Below, piece after piece: positions 7,835-14,850 of a DNA stretch of 47,401 nucleotides. Numbering within the stretch: position 1 is the stretch's first letter; the number at the start of each line of letters is the position of its first letter. The stretch lies in NCBI RefSeq assembly GCF_016908975.1, contig NZ_JAFBEX010000032.1, positions 1 through 47,401 of the forward strand, read 5' to 3'. Source of the stretch: Neobacillus cucumis. GTDB taxonomy: Bacteria; Bacillota; Bacilli; Bacillales; Cytobacillaceae. The translations under genes were made by a program, and so were the position numbers. The notes under the pieces are model-generated. The model made no database searches. It saw only the letters and a list, made by a program, of their open reading frames with translations, and was not told the DNA's origin.

Positions 7835-8098
7835 TTAAATAATAACTGCTTTTTCTACTACTTCAACTAAACGGAAGCGTTTAGTAGCTGAAAGTGGGCG
7901 AGTTTCCATGATGCGTACTACATCACCGATTTTTGCCTGGTTTTGCTCATCATGAGCTTTATACTTTTTAGAGTACTTAACGCGTTTACCATATAAAGGA
8001 TGCTTTTTGTGTGTTTCTACTAGAACAGTAACGGTTTTATCCATTTTGTCAGAAACAACGCGTCCAGTGTAAACTTTGCGCTGGTTACGTTCACTCAT
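7835..8098 (-). CDS. rpsQ: 30S ribosomal protein S17
   Basis: 87 residues, OB-fold primary binder of the 5' domain of 16S rRNA. It shows RKVYTGRVVSDKMDKTVTV followed by the family block HPLYGKRVKYSKKYKAHDE and a late ETRPLSATKRFRLVEV. ATG with a GAGG site; 23 bp after rpmC. Confidence 0.98.
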   Translation of the reverse strand: MSERNQRKVYTGRVVSDKMDKTVTVLVETHKKHPLYGKRVKYSKKYKAHDEQNQAKIGDVVRIMETRPLSATKRFRLVEVVEKAVII

Positions 8099-8121
8099 TA
8101 TGTGAACCTCCTCTCGGATAA

Positions 8122-8322
8122 TTACTTGTTAACGCTGATTTCTCTTTCACGAACAACTGTTTTCATGCGAGCAATCGATTTGCGTACTTCACGAATACGA
8201 GCTGTGTTTTCAAGTTGTCCTGTCGCCAATTGAAAGCGAAGGTTAAAAAGCTCTTCTTTTAAAGATTTAACTTTTTGTTCAATTTCAGCAGTGGTAAGTT
8301 CACGTAGTTCATTAGCTTTCAC
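8122..8322 (-). CDS. rpmC: 50S ribosomal protein L29
   Basis: 66 residues, a two-helix protein at the polypeptide exit tunnel where trigger factor and SRP dock. The core KSLKEELFNLRFQLATGQLE is diagnostic. I chose a GTG start at 8322 (KANELRELTTAE follows) because it gives the family length and is preceded by GGTGGTG. An ATG eight codons upstream would add VVNQ-type residues and overlap rplP by 35 nt. With GTG the overlap with rplP is 11 nt, suggesting translational coupling. Confidence 0.93.
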   Translation of the reverse strand: MKANELRELTTAEIEQKVKSLKEELFNLRFQLATGQLENTARIREVRKSIARMKTVVREREISVNK

Positions 8323-8746
8323 TTGATTCACCACCAATTTCTTCACGTTTTACAAACTTACATTTTACTGGAAGCTTGTGCATTGCAAGACGAAGTGCTT
8401 CACGAGCGATTTCTTCTGAAACACCAGCGATTTCGAACATAATTTTCCCAGGCTTAACAACAGCTACCCAGCCTTCAGGTGCCCCTTTACCGGAACCCAT
8501 CCGCACTTCTAGAGGTTTAGCAGTGTAAGGCTTGTGAGGGAAAATTTTAATCCAAACTTTACCGCCACGTTTCATGTAACGAGTCATCGCAATACGAGCT
8601 GCTTCGATTTGACGGTTTGTAATCCAAGAAGCTTCTAGAGCTTGAAGACCGAATTCACCGAAAGTTACCTCAGTACCGCCTTTAGCTTGACCGCGCATCT
8701 TTCCACGGTGTTGACGGCGATATTTTACGCGTTTTGGCAATAACAT
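8312..8746 (-). CDS. rplP: 50S ribosomal protein L16
   Basis: 144 residues. L16 organises the A-site tRNA binding region of the large subunit and is a late assembly protein. The N-terminus MLLPKRVKYRRQHRGKMRG, RGQAKGG-type loop and the block KPYTAKPLEVRMGSGKGAPE are typical, as is WVAVVKPGKIMFE. ATG two bases after the rpsC stop; its 3' end overlaps rpmC. Confidence 0.98.
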   Translation of the reverse strand: MLLPKRVKYRRQHRGKMRGQAKGGTEVTFGEFGLQALEASWITNRQIEAARIAMTRYMKRGGKVWIKIFPHKPYTAKPLEVRMGSGKGAPEGWVAVVKPGKIMFEIAGVSEEIAREALRLAMHKLPVKCKFVKREEIGGESSES

Positions 8747-8748
8747 AA

Positions 8749-9405
8749 TTATTTGCCTCCTTCCGCATTTTTCTTCTTAGTAGGAAGGACTTCTCCCTTA
8801 TAGATCCATACTTTAACGCCTAGCTTACCATAAGTAGTATCAGCTTCAGCTGTAGCATAGTCGATATCAGCACGAAGTGTATGAAGTGGAACAGTTCCTT
8901 CGCTGTAATGTTCAGAACGAGCAATATCAGCTCCGCCTAAACGACCAGATACCATTGTTTTGATACCTTTTGCACCTGCGCGCATTGCACGTTGAATAGC
9001 TTGCTTTTGTGCACGACGGAAGGATACACGGTTTTCTAATTGACGAGCAATATTCTCTGCAACTAGTTTAGCATCAACGTCAGCTCTCTTGATTTCAAGA
9101 ATGTTGATGTGAACGCGTTTGCCAGTTAATTGATTTAATGCTTTACGAAGTGCTTCAACTTCAGTACCGCCTTTACCGATAACCATACCAGGTTTCGCAG
9201 TATGAACAGTTACATTCACACGGTTAGCAGCACGTTCGATTTCTACTTTAGAAACAGAAGCATCTTTTAAACGCTTCGTGATATACTCACGAACTTTAAG
9301 GTCTTCGTGTAAAAGATCAGCGAAGTCTTTACCTGCGTACCATTTAGATTCCCAATCTCGGATGATTCCGATACGCAAACCGACTGGATTTACTTTTTGA
9401 CCCAC
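8749..9405 (-). CDS. rpsC: 30S ribosomal protein S3
   Basis: 218 residues. S3 lies at the mRNA entry tunnel and contributes to helicase activity of the 30S subunit. N-terminus GQKVNPVGLRIGIIRDWES, the KH domain with GKGGTEVEALRK (about residues 77-88), and the C-terminal domain with SGRLGGADIARSE are all present. The start is GTG at 9405, preceded by AAGGAGG. It is separated from rplV by 3 bp and from rplP by 2 bp, a tightly coupled trio. Confidence 0.98.
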   Translation of the reverse strand: MGQKVNPVGLRIGIIRDWESKWYAGKDFADLLHEDLKVREYITKRLKDASVSKVEIERAANRVNVTVHTAKPGMVIGKGGTEVEALRKALNQLTGKRVHINILEIKRADVDAKLVAENIARQLENRVSFRRAQKQAIQRAMRAGAKGIKTMVSGRLGGADIARSEHYSEGTVPLHTLRADIDYATAEADTTYGKLGVKVWIYKGEVLPTKKKNAEGGK

Positions 9406-9408
9406 AGC

Positions 9409-9750
9409 TTATCCCTCCTTCTTTTCTGTTAAAACGATAGTAATGTGACTTGTGCGTTTGTTAATTTGGCTAGCACGACCCATAGCACGAGGACGGAAAC
9501 GTTTTAAGGTTGGTCCTTCGTCAACGAATGCTTGTGCAACAACTAGATTGTTTACGTCCATTTCATAGTTGTGCTCAGCGTTTGCCATAGCAGATTTTAA
9601 TACTTTTTCTACGATTGGAGAAGCAGCCTTAGGAGTGAGATTTAAAATCGCCACCGCTTCACCAACTTGCTTACCTCGGATTAAATCAACGACTAAACGT
9701 GCTTTACGAGGAGCAATACGAACTGTTCTTGCAACAGCTTTAGCTTGCAT
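9409..9750 (-). CDS. rplV: 50S ribosomal protein L22
   Basis: 113 residues. The long beta-hairpin of L22 lines the exit tunnel and is where macrolide-resistance changes arise in other bacteria; the hairpin tip here (RFRPRAMGRASQINKRTSH) reads as the normal form. N-terminus MQAKAVARTVRIAPRKARLV is diagnostic. ATG behind GAGGAGG; 17 bp after rpsS. Confidence 0.98.
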   Translation of the reverse strand: MQAKAVARTVRIAPRKARLVVDLIRGKQVGEAVAILNLTPKAASPIVEKVLKSAMANAEHNYEMDVNNLVVAQAFVDEGPTLKRFRPRAMGRASQINKRTSHITIVLTEKKEG

Positions 9751-9767
9751 TTGGATGCCCTCCTCTC

Positions 9768-10046
9768 TTAACGTCTTGTTTTCTTATCATCGTTACCATG
9801 ACCTTTGTAAGCACGAGTTGGAGCGAATTCTCCAAGCTTATGTCCTACCATGTCTTCAGTAACATATACAGGCACATGTTTACGACCATCATAAACTGCG
9901 ATTGTGTGGCCGATAAATTGTGGGAAGATCGTAGAACGTCGAGACCAAGTTTTAATAACTTGTTTACTCTCAGTTTCATTTAACTTTTCGACCTTAACCA
10001 TTAAATGATCATCAACAAATGGTCCTTTTTTTAAGCTGCGACCCAT
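9768..10046 (-). CDS. rpsS: 30S ribosomal protein S19
   Basis: 92 residues. S19 forms a complex with S13 in the 30S head. The start MGRSLKKGPFVDDHLM and the block RSTIFPQFIGHTIAVYDGRK are textbook family features; the C-terminus is basic (GNDDKKTRR). ATG behind GGGAGG, 60 bp after rplB; that gap contains a small hairpin (GGTTCCTAGAAGAACC-like) of unclear role. Confidence 0.98.
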   Translation of the reverse strand: MGRSLKKGPFVDDHLMVKVEKLNETESKQVIKTWSRRSTIFPQFIGHTIAVYDGRKHVPVYVTEDMVGHKLGEFAPTRAYKGHGNDDKKTRR

Positions 10047-10106
10047 GAAGGAACCTCCCTTCGTGACTGTTCTACGGTTCTTCTAGGAACCGTAGCTCTA
10101 GCCCCG

Positions 10107-10937
10107 TTATTTTTTACGACGACGTACAATAAACTTATCTGATTTGTTTTTCTTTTTACGAGTTTTGTATCCAAGAGTTGGTTTACCCCATGGAGACATT
10201 GGTGATTTACGTCCGATTGGTGAACGTCCTTCACCACCACCGTGTGGGTGATCGTTAGGGTTCATTACAGATCCACGAACAGTTGGACGCTTGCCTAACC
10301 AGCGTGAACGACCTGCTTTACCAATGTTAATAAGTTCGTGTTGCTCGTTACCTACTTGACCGATAGAAGCACGGCACTCAGCAAGGATCATACGAGTTTC
10401 ACCAGAAGTTAAACGTACAAGTACGTATTTACCTTCTTTACCAAGTACTTGAGCAGATGTACCAGCAGAACGTACAAGCTGACCACCTTTACCTGGTTTT
10501 AATTCGATGTTGTGTACAACAGTACCAACAGGAATGTTAGCTAATGGAAGTGCGTTACCCACTTTAATGTCAGCCTCAGGGCCAGACATAATTTCCATAC
10601 CAACTTCTAAGTTTTTAGGAGCTAAGATATAACGCTTTTCTCCATCAACATAATTAATTAATGCAATATTTGCAGAACGGTTTGGATCGTACTCAATTGT
10701 AGCAACGCGTCCTGGAATGCCATCTTTGTTCCGTTTAAAATCAATTAAACGATATTGACGCTTATGGCCGCCACCTTGATGACGAACAGTTAACTTACCT
10801 TGGTTATTACGGCCGCCTTTGCTCTTTAATGGAGCTAAAAGAGATTTTTCTGGAGTGCTAGTTGTGATTTCAGCGAAATCAGAAACTGTCATTCCGCGAC
10901 GACCATTGGAGGTAGGTTTGTACTTTTTAATCGCCAT
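10107..10937 (-). CDS. rplB: 50S ribosomal protein L2
   Basis: 276 residues. L2 is needed for subunit association and supports the peptidyl transferase centre. The N-terminal RNA-binding half (MAIKKYKPTSNGRRGMTV) and the C-terminal loop with VMNPNDHPHGGGEGRSP, which holds the conserved histidine near the active site, are intact. Basic C-terminus KSDKFIVRRRKK. ATG with a GAGGAGGG site; 29 bp after rplW. Confidence 0.99.
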   Translation of the reverse strand: MAIKKYKPTSNGRRGMTVSDFAEITTSTPEKSLLAPLKSKGGRNNQGKLTVRHQGGGHKRQYRLIDFKRNKDGIPGRVATIEYDPNRSANIALINYVDGEKRYILAPKNLEVGMEIMSGPEADIKVGNALPLANIPVGTVVHNIELKPGKGGQLVRSAGTSAQVLGKEGKYVLVRLTSGETRMILAECRASIGQVGNEQHELINIGKAGRSRWLGKRPTVRGSVMNPNDHPHGGGEGRSPIGRKSPMSPWGKPTLGYKTRKKKNKSDKFIVRRRKK

Positions 10938-10966
10938 TTTATTTCCCTCCTCTTCTTGATAGCAAC

Positions 10967-11251
10967 TTATGCTTCAAAGATTTCGATTTCTTTGCTATCA
11001 GCAGTTAATTTTACAATTGCTTTACGACGTTTGTTTGTGTAACCGCCGAATTTACCCATACGTTTGAATTTACCTTTGTAGTTCATGACGTTAACTTTCT
11101 CAACATCTACGCCAAAGATTTCTTCAATAGCATCTTTAACTTGTGTTTTGTTAGCTCTAACATCAACTTCAAACGTATACTTCTTTTCAGACATTAGGTC
11201 AGTAGACCGCTCAGTGATAACGGGGCGCTTAATGATATCGCGTGCATCCAT
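10967..11251 (-). CDS. rplW: 50S ribosomal protein L23
   Basis: 94 residues. L23 is the main docking site at the tunnel exit for trigger factor and SRP. It begins MDARDIIKRPVITERS and has KYTFEVDVRANKTQVKDAIE and the segment MGKFGGYTNKRRKAIV. The ATG overlaps the rplD stop by one base (TAATG), so translation is coupled. Confidence 0.98.
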   Translation of the reverse strand: MDARDIIKRPVITERSTDLMSEKKYTFEVDVRANKTQVKDAIEEIFGVDVEKVNVMNYKGKFKRMGKFGGYTNKRRKAIVKLTADSKEIEIFEA

Positions 11252-11874
11252 TATGCAAGCACCTCCTCTACTTTTTCAACCGCTGCTTTAGTCATGATCA
11301 ACTTATCATGATTTACAACGTCTAGTACGTTGATTCCATCAGCTGTTACAACAGTTACACCAGGGATGTTACGAGCAGATAATGCTACGTTCTCATCTAG
11401 GTCAGCAGTAACGATTAGTGCTTTCTTCTCAACAGAAAGTCCACCTAATACTGATTTGAATTCTTTAGTTTTTGGTGCATCGAAAGTTAAGCTTTCAAGT
11501 ACCAAGATATTTTCTTCTACCACTTTAGATGAAAGTGCAGATTTAATCGCTAAGCGACGAACTTTTTTAGGTAATTTATAGCTATAGCTGCGTGGTGTTG
11601 GACCAAATACAGTACCACCTCCGCGCCATTGTGGTGAACGGATAGACCCTTGACGAGCACGGCCTGTTCCTTTTTGACGCCATGGCTTACGGCCACCGCC
11701 TGCTACTTCTGAACGAACTTTAGTTTTATGAGTTCCTTGACGTAAAGAAGCTCTTTGCATAACAATCGCTTCGAATAATACGTGTTGGTTAGGCTCAATA
11801 CCAAAAACTGAGTCATTTAGTTCGATGTCTCCAACTTGTGAACCGTTTTGGTTTAATAATGCTACTTTAGGCAT
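11251..11874 (-). CDS. rplD: 50S ribosomal protein L4
   Basis: 207 residues. The globular part is split by a long basic loop that reaches the exit tunnel (GGGRKPWRQKGTGRARQGS, about residues 60-80), where erythromycin-resistance changes occur elsewhere; the loop is unaltered here. In enteric bacteria L4 regulates the S10 operon, but Bacillus is not known to use that mechanism. ATG with AGGAGG; 30 bp after rplC. Confidence 0.98.
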   Translation of the reverse strand: MPKVALLNQNGSQVGDIELNDSVFGIEPNQHVLFEAIVMQRASLRQGTHKTKVRSEVAGGGRKPWRQKGTGRARQGSIRSPQWRGGGTVFGPTPRSYSYKLPKKVRRLAIKSALSSKVVEENILVLESLTFDAPKTKEFKSVLGGLSVEKKALIVTADLDENVALSARNIPGVTVVTADGINVLDVVNHDKLIMTKAAVEKVEEVLA

Positions 11875-11904
11875 TCCTTTGTTCCTCCTTTCTTACAAAG
11901 TGAC

Positions 11905-12531
11905 TTATGCTTTAACCGCACCTTTGATTTTTAATAATGCTTTTTTAGCACCTGGTACGTTACCTTTGATCAATAGTAGGTTGCGCTCTGTGTCAACCCT
12001 AACGATTTCAAGGTTTTGAACAGTAACTTGTTCTCCGCCCATGCGTCCTGCTAACTTTTTACCTTTGAATACACGGTTTGGAGCAACAGGTCCCATTGAA
12101 CCAGGGCGACGATGATAACGTGAACCGTGAGCCATTGGGCCGCGTGATTGTCCGTGGCGTTTGATAACACCTTGGAATCCTTTACCCTTTGAGATTCCTG
12201 TTACATCTACGATATCGCCTGCAGCGAAAATATCAACTTTGACTTCTTGACCAACCTCATATGCTGCTAAGTCGTCCCCGCGGAATTCGCGAATGAAGCG
12301 CTTAGGAGCAGTATTTGCTTTTGCAACATGTCCTTTTTCAGGCTTGTTAGCTAACTTTTCACGTTTGTCTTCAAAACCAACTTGAACAGCAGTATAACCA
12401 TCGCTATCAACTGATTTCTTTTGAAGTACAACGTTTGGAGCTACTTCAACTACAGTTACCGGAATTAAGTTTCCGTTTTCTGCAAATACTTGAGTCATAC
12501 CAACTTTTCTTCCTAAGATTCCTTTGGTCAT
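11905..12531 (-). CDS. rplC: 50S ribosomal protein L3
   Basis: 208 residues. L3 initiates 50S assembly with L24 and its long loop approaches the peptidyl transferase centre. N-terminus MTKGILGRKVGMTQVF, central KGKGFQGVIKRH, and the loop GPMAHGSRYHRRPGSMG are present. I start at the ATG at 12531, nine bases from AGGAGGT; an in-frame GTG at 12540 would sit directly against that site and add three residues. Confidence 0.97.
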   Translation of the reverse strand: MTKGILGRKVGMTQVFAENGNLIPVTVVEVAPNVVLQKKSVDSDGYTAVQVGFEDKREKLANKPEKGHVAKANTAPKRFIREFRGDDLAAYEVGQEVKVDIFAAGDIVDVTGISKGKGFQGVIKRHGQSRGPMAHGSRYHRRPGSMGPVAPNRVFKGKKLAGRMGGEQVTVQNLEIVRVDTERNLLLIKGNVPGAKKALLKIKGAVKA

Positions 12532-12569
12532 GTAAGTCACACCTCCTAAATTAGTAATTGTTTATTAGA

Positions 12570-12878
12570 TTAAAGTTTAATTTCGATATCTACACCAGAT
12601 GGTAAATCTAAACGCATTAACGCATCAACTGTTTGTGGAGTTGGGTTAACGATGTCGATTAGACGCTTATGTGTCCGCATTTCAAATTGCTCACGAGAAT
12701 CTTTGTACTTATGAACCGCACGAAGAATTGTGTAAACAGACTTCTCAGTTGGTAACGGAATCGGACCAGAAACTGCCGCACCTGAACGTTTTGCTGTTTC
12801 AACGATTTTTTCTGCAGATTGATCAAGGATTCTGTGATCATATGCTTTAAGACGGATACGAATTTTTTGTTTTGCCAT
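12570..12878 (-). CDS. rpsJ: 30S ribosomal protein S10
   Basis: 102 residues. S10 is part of the 30S head and, with NusB, of transcription antitermination complexes through NusG contacts. MAKQKIRIRLKAYDHRILDQS and the loop GPIPLPTEKSVYTILR are diagnostic, together with MRTHKRLIDI. It is the first gene of the S10 cluster, preceded by a structured leader and two promoters. Confidence 0.99.
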   Translation of the reverse strand: MAKQKIRIRLKAYDHRILDQSAEKIVETAKRSGAAVSGPIPLPTEKSVYTILRAVHKYKDSREQFEMRTHKRLIDIVNPTPQTVDALMRLDLPSGVDIEIKL

Positions 12879-12924
12879 TATTTTCCCTCCTTTATTCGCC
12901 TATTTTCAAAATAGACATTTCTCA

Positions 12925-12984
12925 GTGAAAATTTCCCACACACTCGCCATGGCAAAGCGGCCGGGTGTGTCAGCAACCTTTCAC
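12925..12984 (-). promoter_or_regulatory. Structured leader of the S10 operon
   Basis: The rpsJ mRNA leader folds into a two-tier stem. The outer stem pairs GTGAAA (12979-12984 side) with TTTTCAC (12925-12931 side). The inner stem pairs CACAC with GTGTG and encloses a GGCCGC...GGCG core. It lies between the -10 box at 13014 and the rpsJ start codon at 12878. It has no U tract, so it is not a simple terminator. Its role is unknown to me; a ribosomal protein binding site or an RNA stability element are both possible. Confidence 0.6.
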
Positions 12985-13013
12985 ATCATCGCAGTCAAAG
13001 ACCAACATTGTCT

Positions 13014-13042
13014 ATTATACATAAAACATAAAGCAAACGCAA
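13014..13042 (-). promoter_or_regulatory. SigmaA-type promoter P2 for rpsJ operon
   Basis: On the minus strand TTGCGT (13037-13042) and a perfect TATAAT (13014-13019) are separated by exactly 17 bp. Predicted transcription start is near 13007, giving a leader of about 130 nt before rpsJ. Confidence 0.75.
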
Positions 13043-13090
13043 CACTTTATTAAACTTTTTCTTTATGTTTCTATCTTGAACACTTTTCTT

Positions 13091-13119
13091 ATTATAGCGG
13101 CTGATAAAATCTTTTTCAA
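13091..13119 (-). promoter_or_regulatory. SigmaA-type promoter P1 for rpsJ operon
   Basis: On the minus strand TTGAAA (13114-13119) and a perfect TATAAT (13091-13096) are 17 bp apart. It lies 77 bp upstream of P2, so the S10 cluster appears to have tandem promoters independent of tuf. Confidence 0.75.
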
Positions 13120-13490
13120 CACTTAATCTTAATCTCCAAAAATCTCCTAATTTATTCGTGGCGTTGATATTTATATTCGAAATTGTCTAACTTATATAAT
13201 AGAAGAAACACGTATTTTATGGGATTTGAGAGTATGGGATTCGGGGTAGAATAGTGCTTTTTTGGGGCTGCTAGTGTACTGCTATATAATTGTATTTGGA
13301 GTTATGAACAATCTTAAACTACCTGGAGCAATGGTATCTTTGTTTTTCGGGTGTTTTCTTAATTTCATATCTACCATGTGCTTTACTTTTCCTTGGCTTC
13401 GGGAATTATAAACACAACATATCTACTGGCCCCTCTTCACAATCATTTCGAAGGTTTTGATCCTTTAATCTGAACAAAAATAACCAAATA
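13120..13490 (-). other. Non-coding AT-rich spacer between tuf and rpsJ promoters
   Basis: About 370 bp with no open reading frame of credible length, no recognised RNA and no strong hairpin on either strand. B. subtilis carries the ybaC gene between tufA and rpsJ; I see no recognisable remnant of it, although a strongly decayed one could be missed by eye. Confidence 0.6.
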
Positions 13491-13492
13491 AA

Positions 13493-13527
13493 AAAGCAGA
13501 TGGATCGTCATCCATCTACTTTTTTTA
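13493..13527 (-). terminator. Rho-independent terminator of tuf
   Basis: Minus-strand hairpin with stem AGTAGATGGAT / ATCCATCTGCT around a short GACG loop, followed by TTTTTT, ending close to the tuf stop codon at 13534. It should end the str operon and isolate it from the S10 promoters. Confidence 0.92.
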
Positions 13528-13533
13528 GAGTAA

Positions 13534-14721
13534 TTACTCTTGAATTGTTGTGATTGAACCTGAACCTACTGTACGTCCGCCTTCACGAATAGAGAACTTA
13601 GTTCCTTCTTCGATCGCAACTGGAGCGATTAGTTCAACAGTCATTTCGATATGGTCGCCAGGCATAACCATTTCAGTACCTTCTGGAAGATTACAGATAC
13701 CTGTAATATCAGAAGTACGGAAATAGAATTGTGGACGATAGTTTGTGAAGAAAGGAGTATGACGTCCACCTTCTTCTTTTGATAAAACGTAAACTTGTGC
13801 TTTGAACTTTGTGTGTGGAGTGATTGATTTTGGCTTAGCCAAAACTTGGCCACGCTCGATATCTTCACGTGCTACACCACGAAGTAGGGCACCAATGTTG
13901 TCACCAGCTTCAGCGAAATCAAGAAGCTTACGGAACATTTCAACACCTGTTACAGTAGTAGATTTTGGCTCTTCAGTGAAACCTACGATTTCAACAACGT
14001 CACCAACTTTAACTACACCACGCTCAACACGTCCTGTAGCAACTGTTCCACGTCCAGTGATTGAGAATACATCCTCAACTGGCATCATGAAAGGCTTATC
14101 AGTGTCACGAGTTGGAGTTGGGATAAACTCATCAACAGCAGCCATTAATTCAAGAACTTTTTCTTCCCAAGCAGCATCACCTTCTAATGCTTTAAGAGCA
14201 GAACCTTTGATAACTGGAGTGTCATCGCCAGGGAAATCATATTCAGTTAATAGGTCACGGATTTCCATTTCTACTAACTCAAGTAATTCTTCGTCATCAA
14301 CCATATCACACTTGTTCATGAATACAACAAGGTAAGGTACGCCTACCTGACGAGAAAGAAGAATGTGCTCACGAGTTTGTGGCATTGGACCATCAGTTGC
14401 AGATACAACTAGGATACCGCCGTCCATTTGAGCAGCACCAGTGATCATGTTTTTAACATAGTCAGCGTGTCCTGGGCAGTCAACGTGTGCATAGTGACGG
14501 TTGTCAGTTTCATACTCAACGTGTGCAGTTGAGATTGTGATACCACGTTCTCTTTCTTCTGGAGCACCATCGATTTGATCATATGCACGAGCTTCTGCTT
14601 TACCTGATTTAGCAAGAACAGAAGTGATTGCAGCTGTTAAAGTAGTTTTACCATGGTCAACGTGTCCGATTGTACCAATGTTAACGTGTGGCTTTGAACG
14701 GTCGAATTTAGCTTTTGCCAT
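13534..14721 (-). CDS. tuf: Elongation factor Tu
   Basis: 395 residues. EF-Tu carries aminoacyl-tRNA to the A site as a GTP complex. The G1 motif GHVDHGKT is at residues 19-26, followed by the switch I segment ERERGITI, DCPGHADY (G3) and NKCD (G4). Domains 2 and 3 are complete. A longer reading frame extends 26 codons upstream, but MAKAKFDRSKPHVN at 14721 is the family start and follows AGGAGG. The gene has its own apparent promoter just after fusA. Confidence 0.99.
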   Translation of the reverse strand: MAKAKFDRSKPHVNIGTIGHVDHGKTTLTAAITSVLAKSGKAEARAYDQIDGAPEERERGITISTAHVEYETDNRHYAHVDCPGHADYVKNMITGAAQMDGGILVVSATDGPMPQTREHILLSRQVGVPYLVVFMNKCDMVDDEELLELVEMEIRDLLTEYDFPGDDTPVIKGSALKALEGDAAWEEKVLELMAAVDEFIPTPTRDTDKPFMMPVEDVFSITGRGTVATGRVERGVVKVGDVVEIVGFTEEPKSTTVTGVEMFRKLLDFAEAGDNIGALLRGVAREDIERGQVLAKPKSITPHTKFKAQVYVLSKEEGGRHTPFFTNYRPQFYFRTSDITGICNLPEGTEMVMPGDHIEMTVELIAPVAIEEGTKFSIREGGRTVGSGSITTIQE

Positions 14722-14760
14722 TAGGAAAATCCTCCTTTGGATTATAAAAGTTTTAAGTAT

Positions 14761-14809
14761 ATTAGGTAGAAACTGCGAATATAGATATCCATATTTCACA
14801 GTCTCTAAT
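14761..14809 (-). other. Long imperfect hairpin at the 5' end of tuf mRNA
   Basis: A roughly 49-nt inverted repeat: the arm ATTAG-AGACTG-TGAAATATGGATAT is matched by an arm ending in ...GCAGTTTCTACCTAAT, with a GATATC centre. It starts only a few bases after the predicted start of the tuf transcript (near 14815) and has no U tract. A 5'-terminal stem of this kind commonly shields mRNA from 5'-end-dependent RNases; that role is an inference. Confidence 0.65.
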
Positions 14810-14821
14810 CTTACATAAGTA

Positions 14822-14850
14822 GTTATACTTTAAAAAAAGGTGAAAATCAA
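14822..14850 (-). promoter_or_regulatory. Internal promoter for tuf
   Basis: Minus strand TTGATT (14845-14850) and TATAAC (14822-14827) with a 17-bp spacer. The -35 box abuts the fusA stop codon at 14851-14853, which would allow tuf to be expressed above the rest of the str operon. Confidence 0.65.

Noticed and set aside
13534..14799. Longer EF-Tu starting at 14799 (421 residues)
   Set aside because: The extra 26 residues cover the leader and ribosome-binding site and do not occur in EF-Tu; 14721 is the family start.
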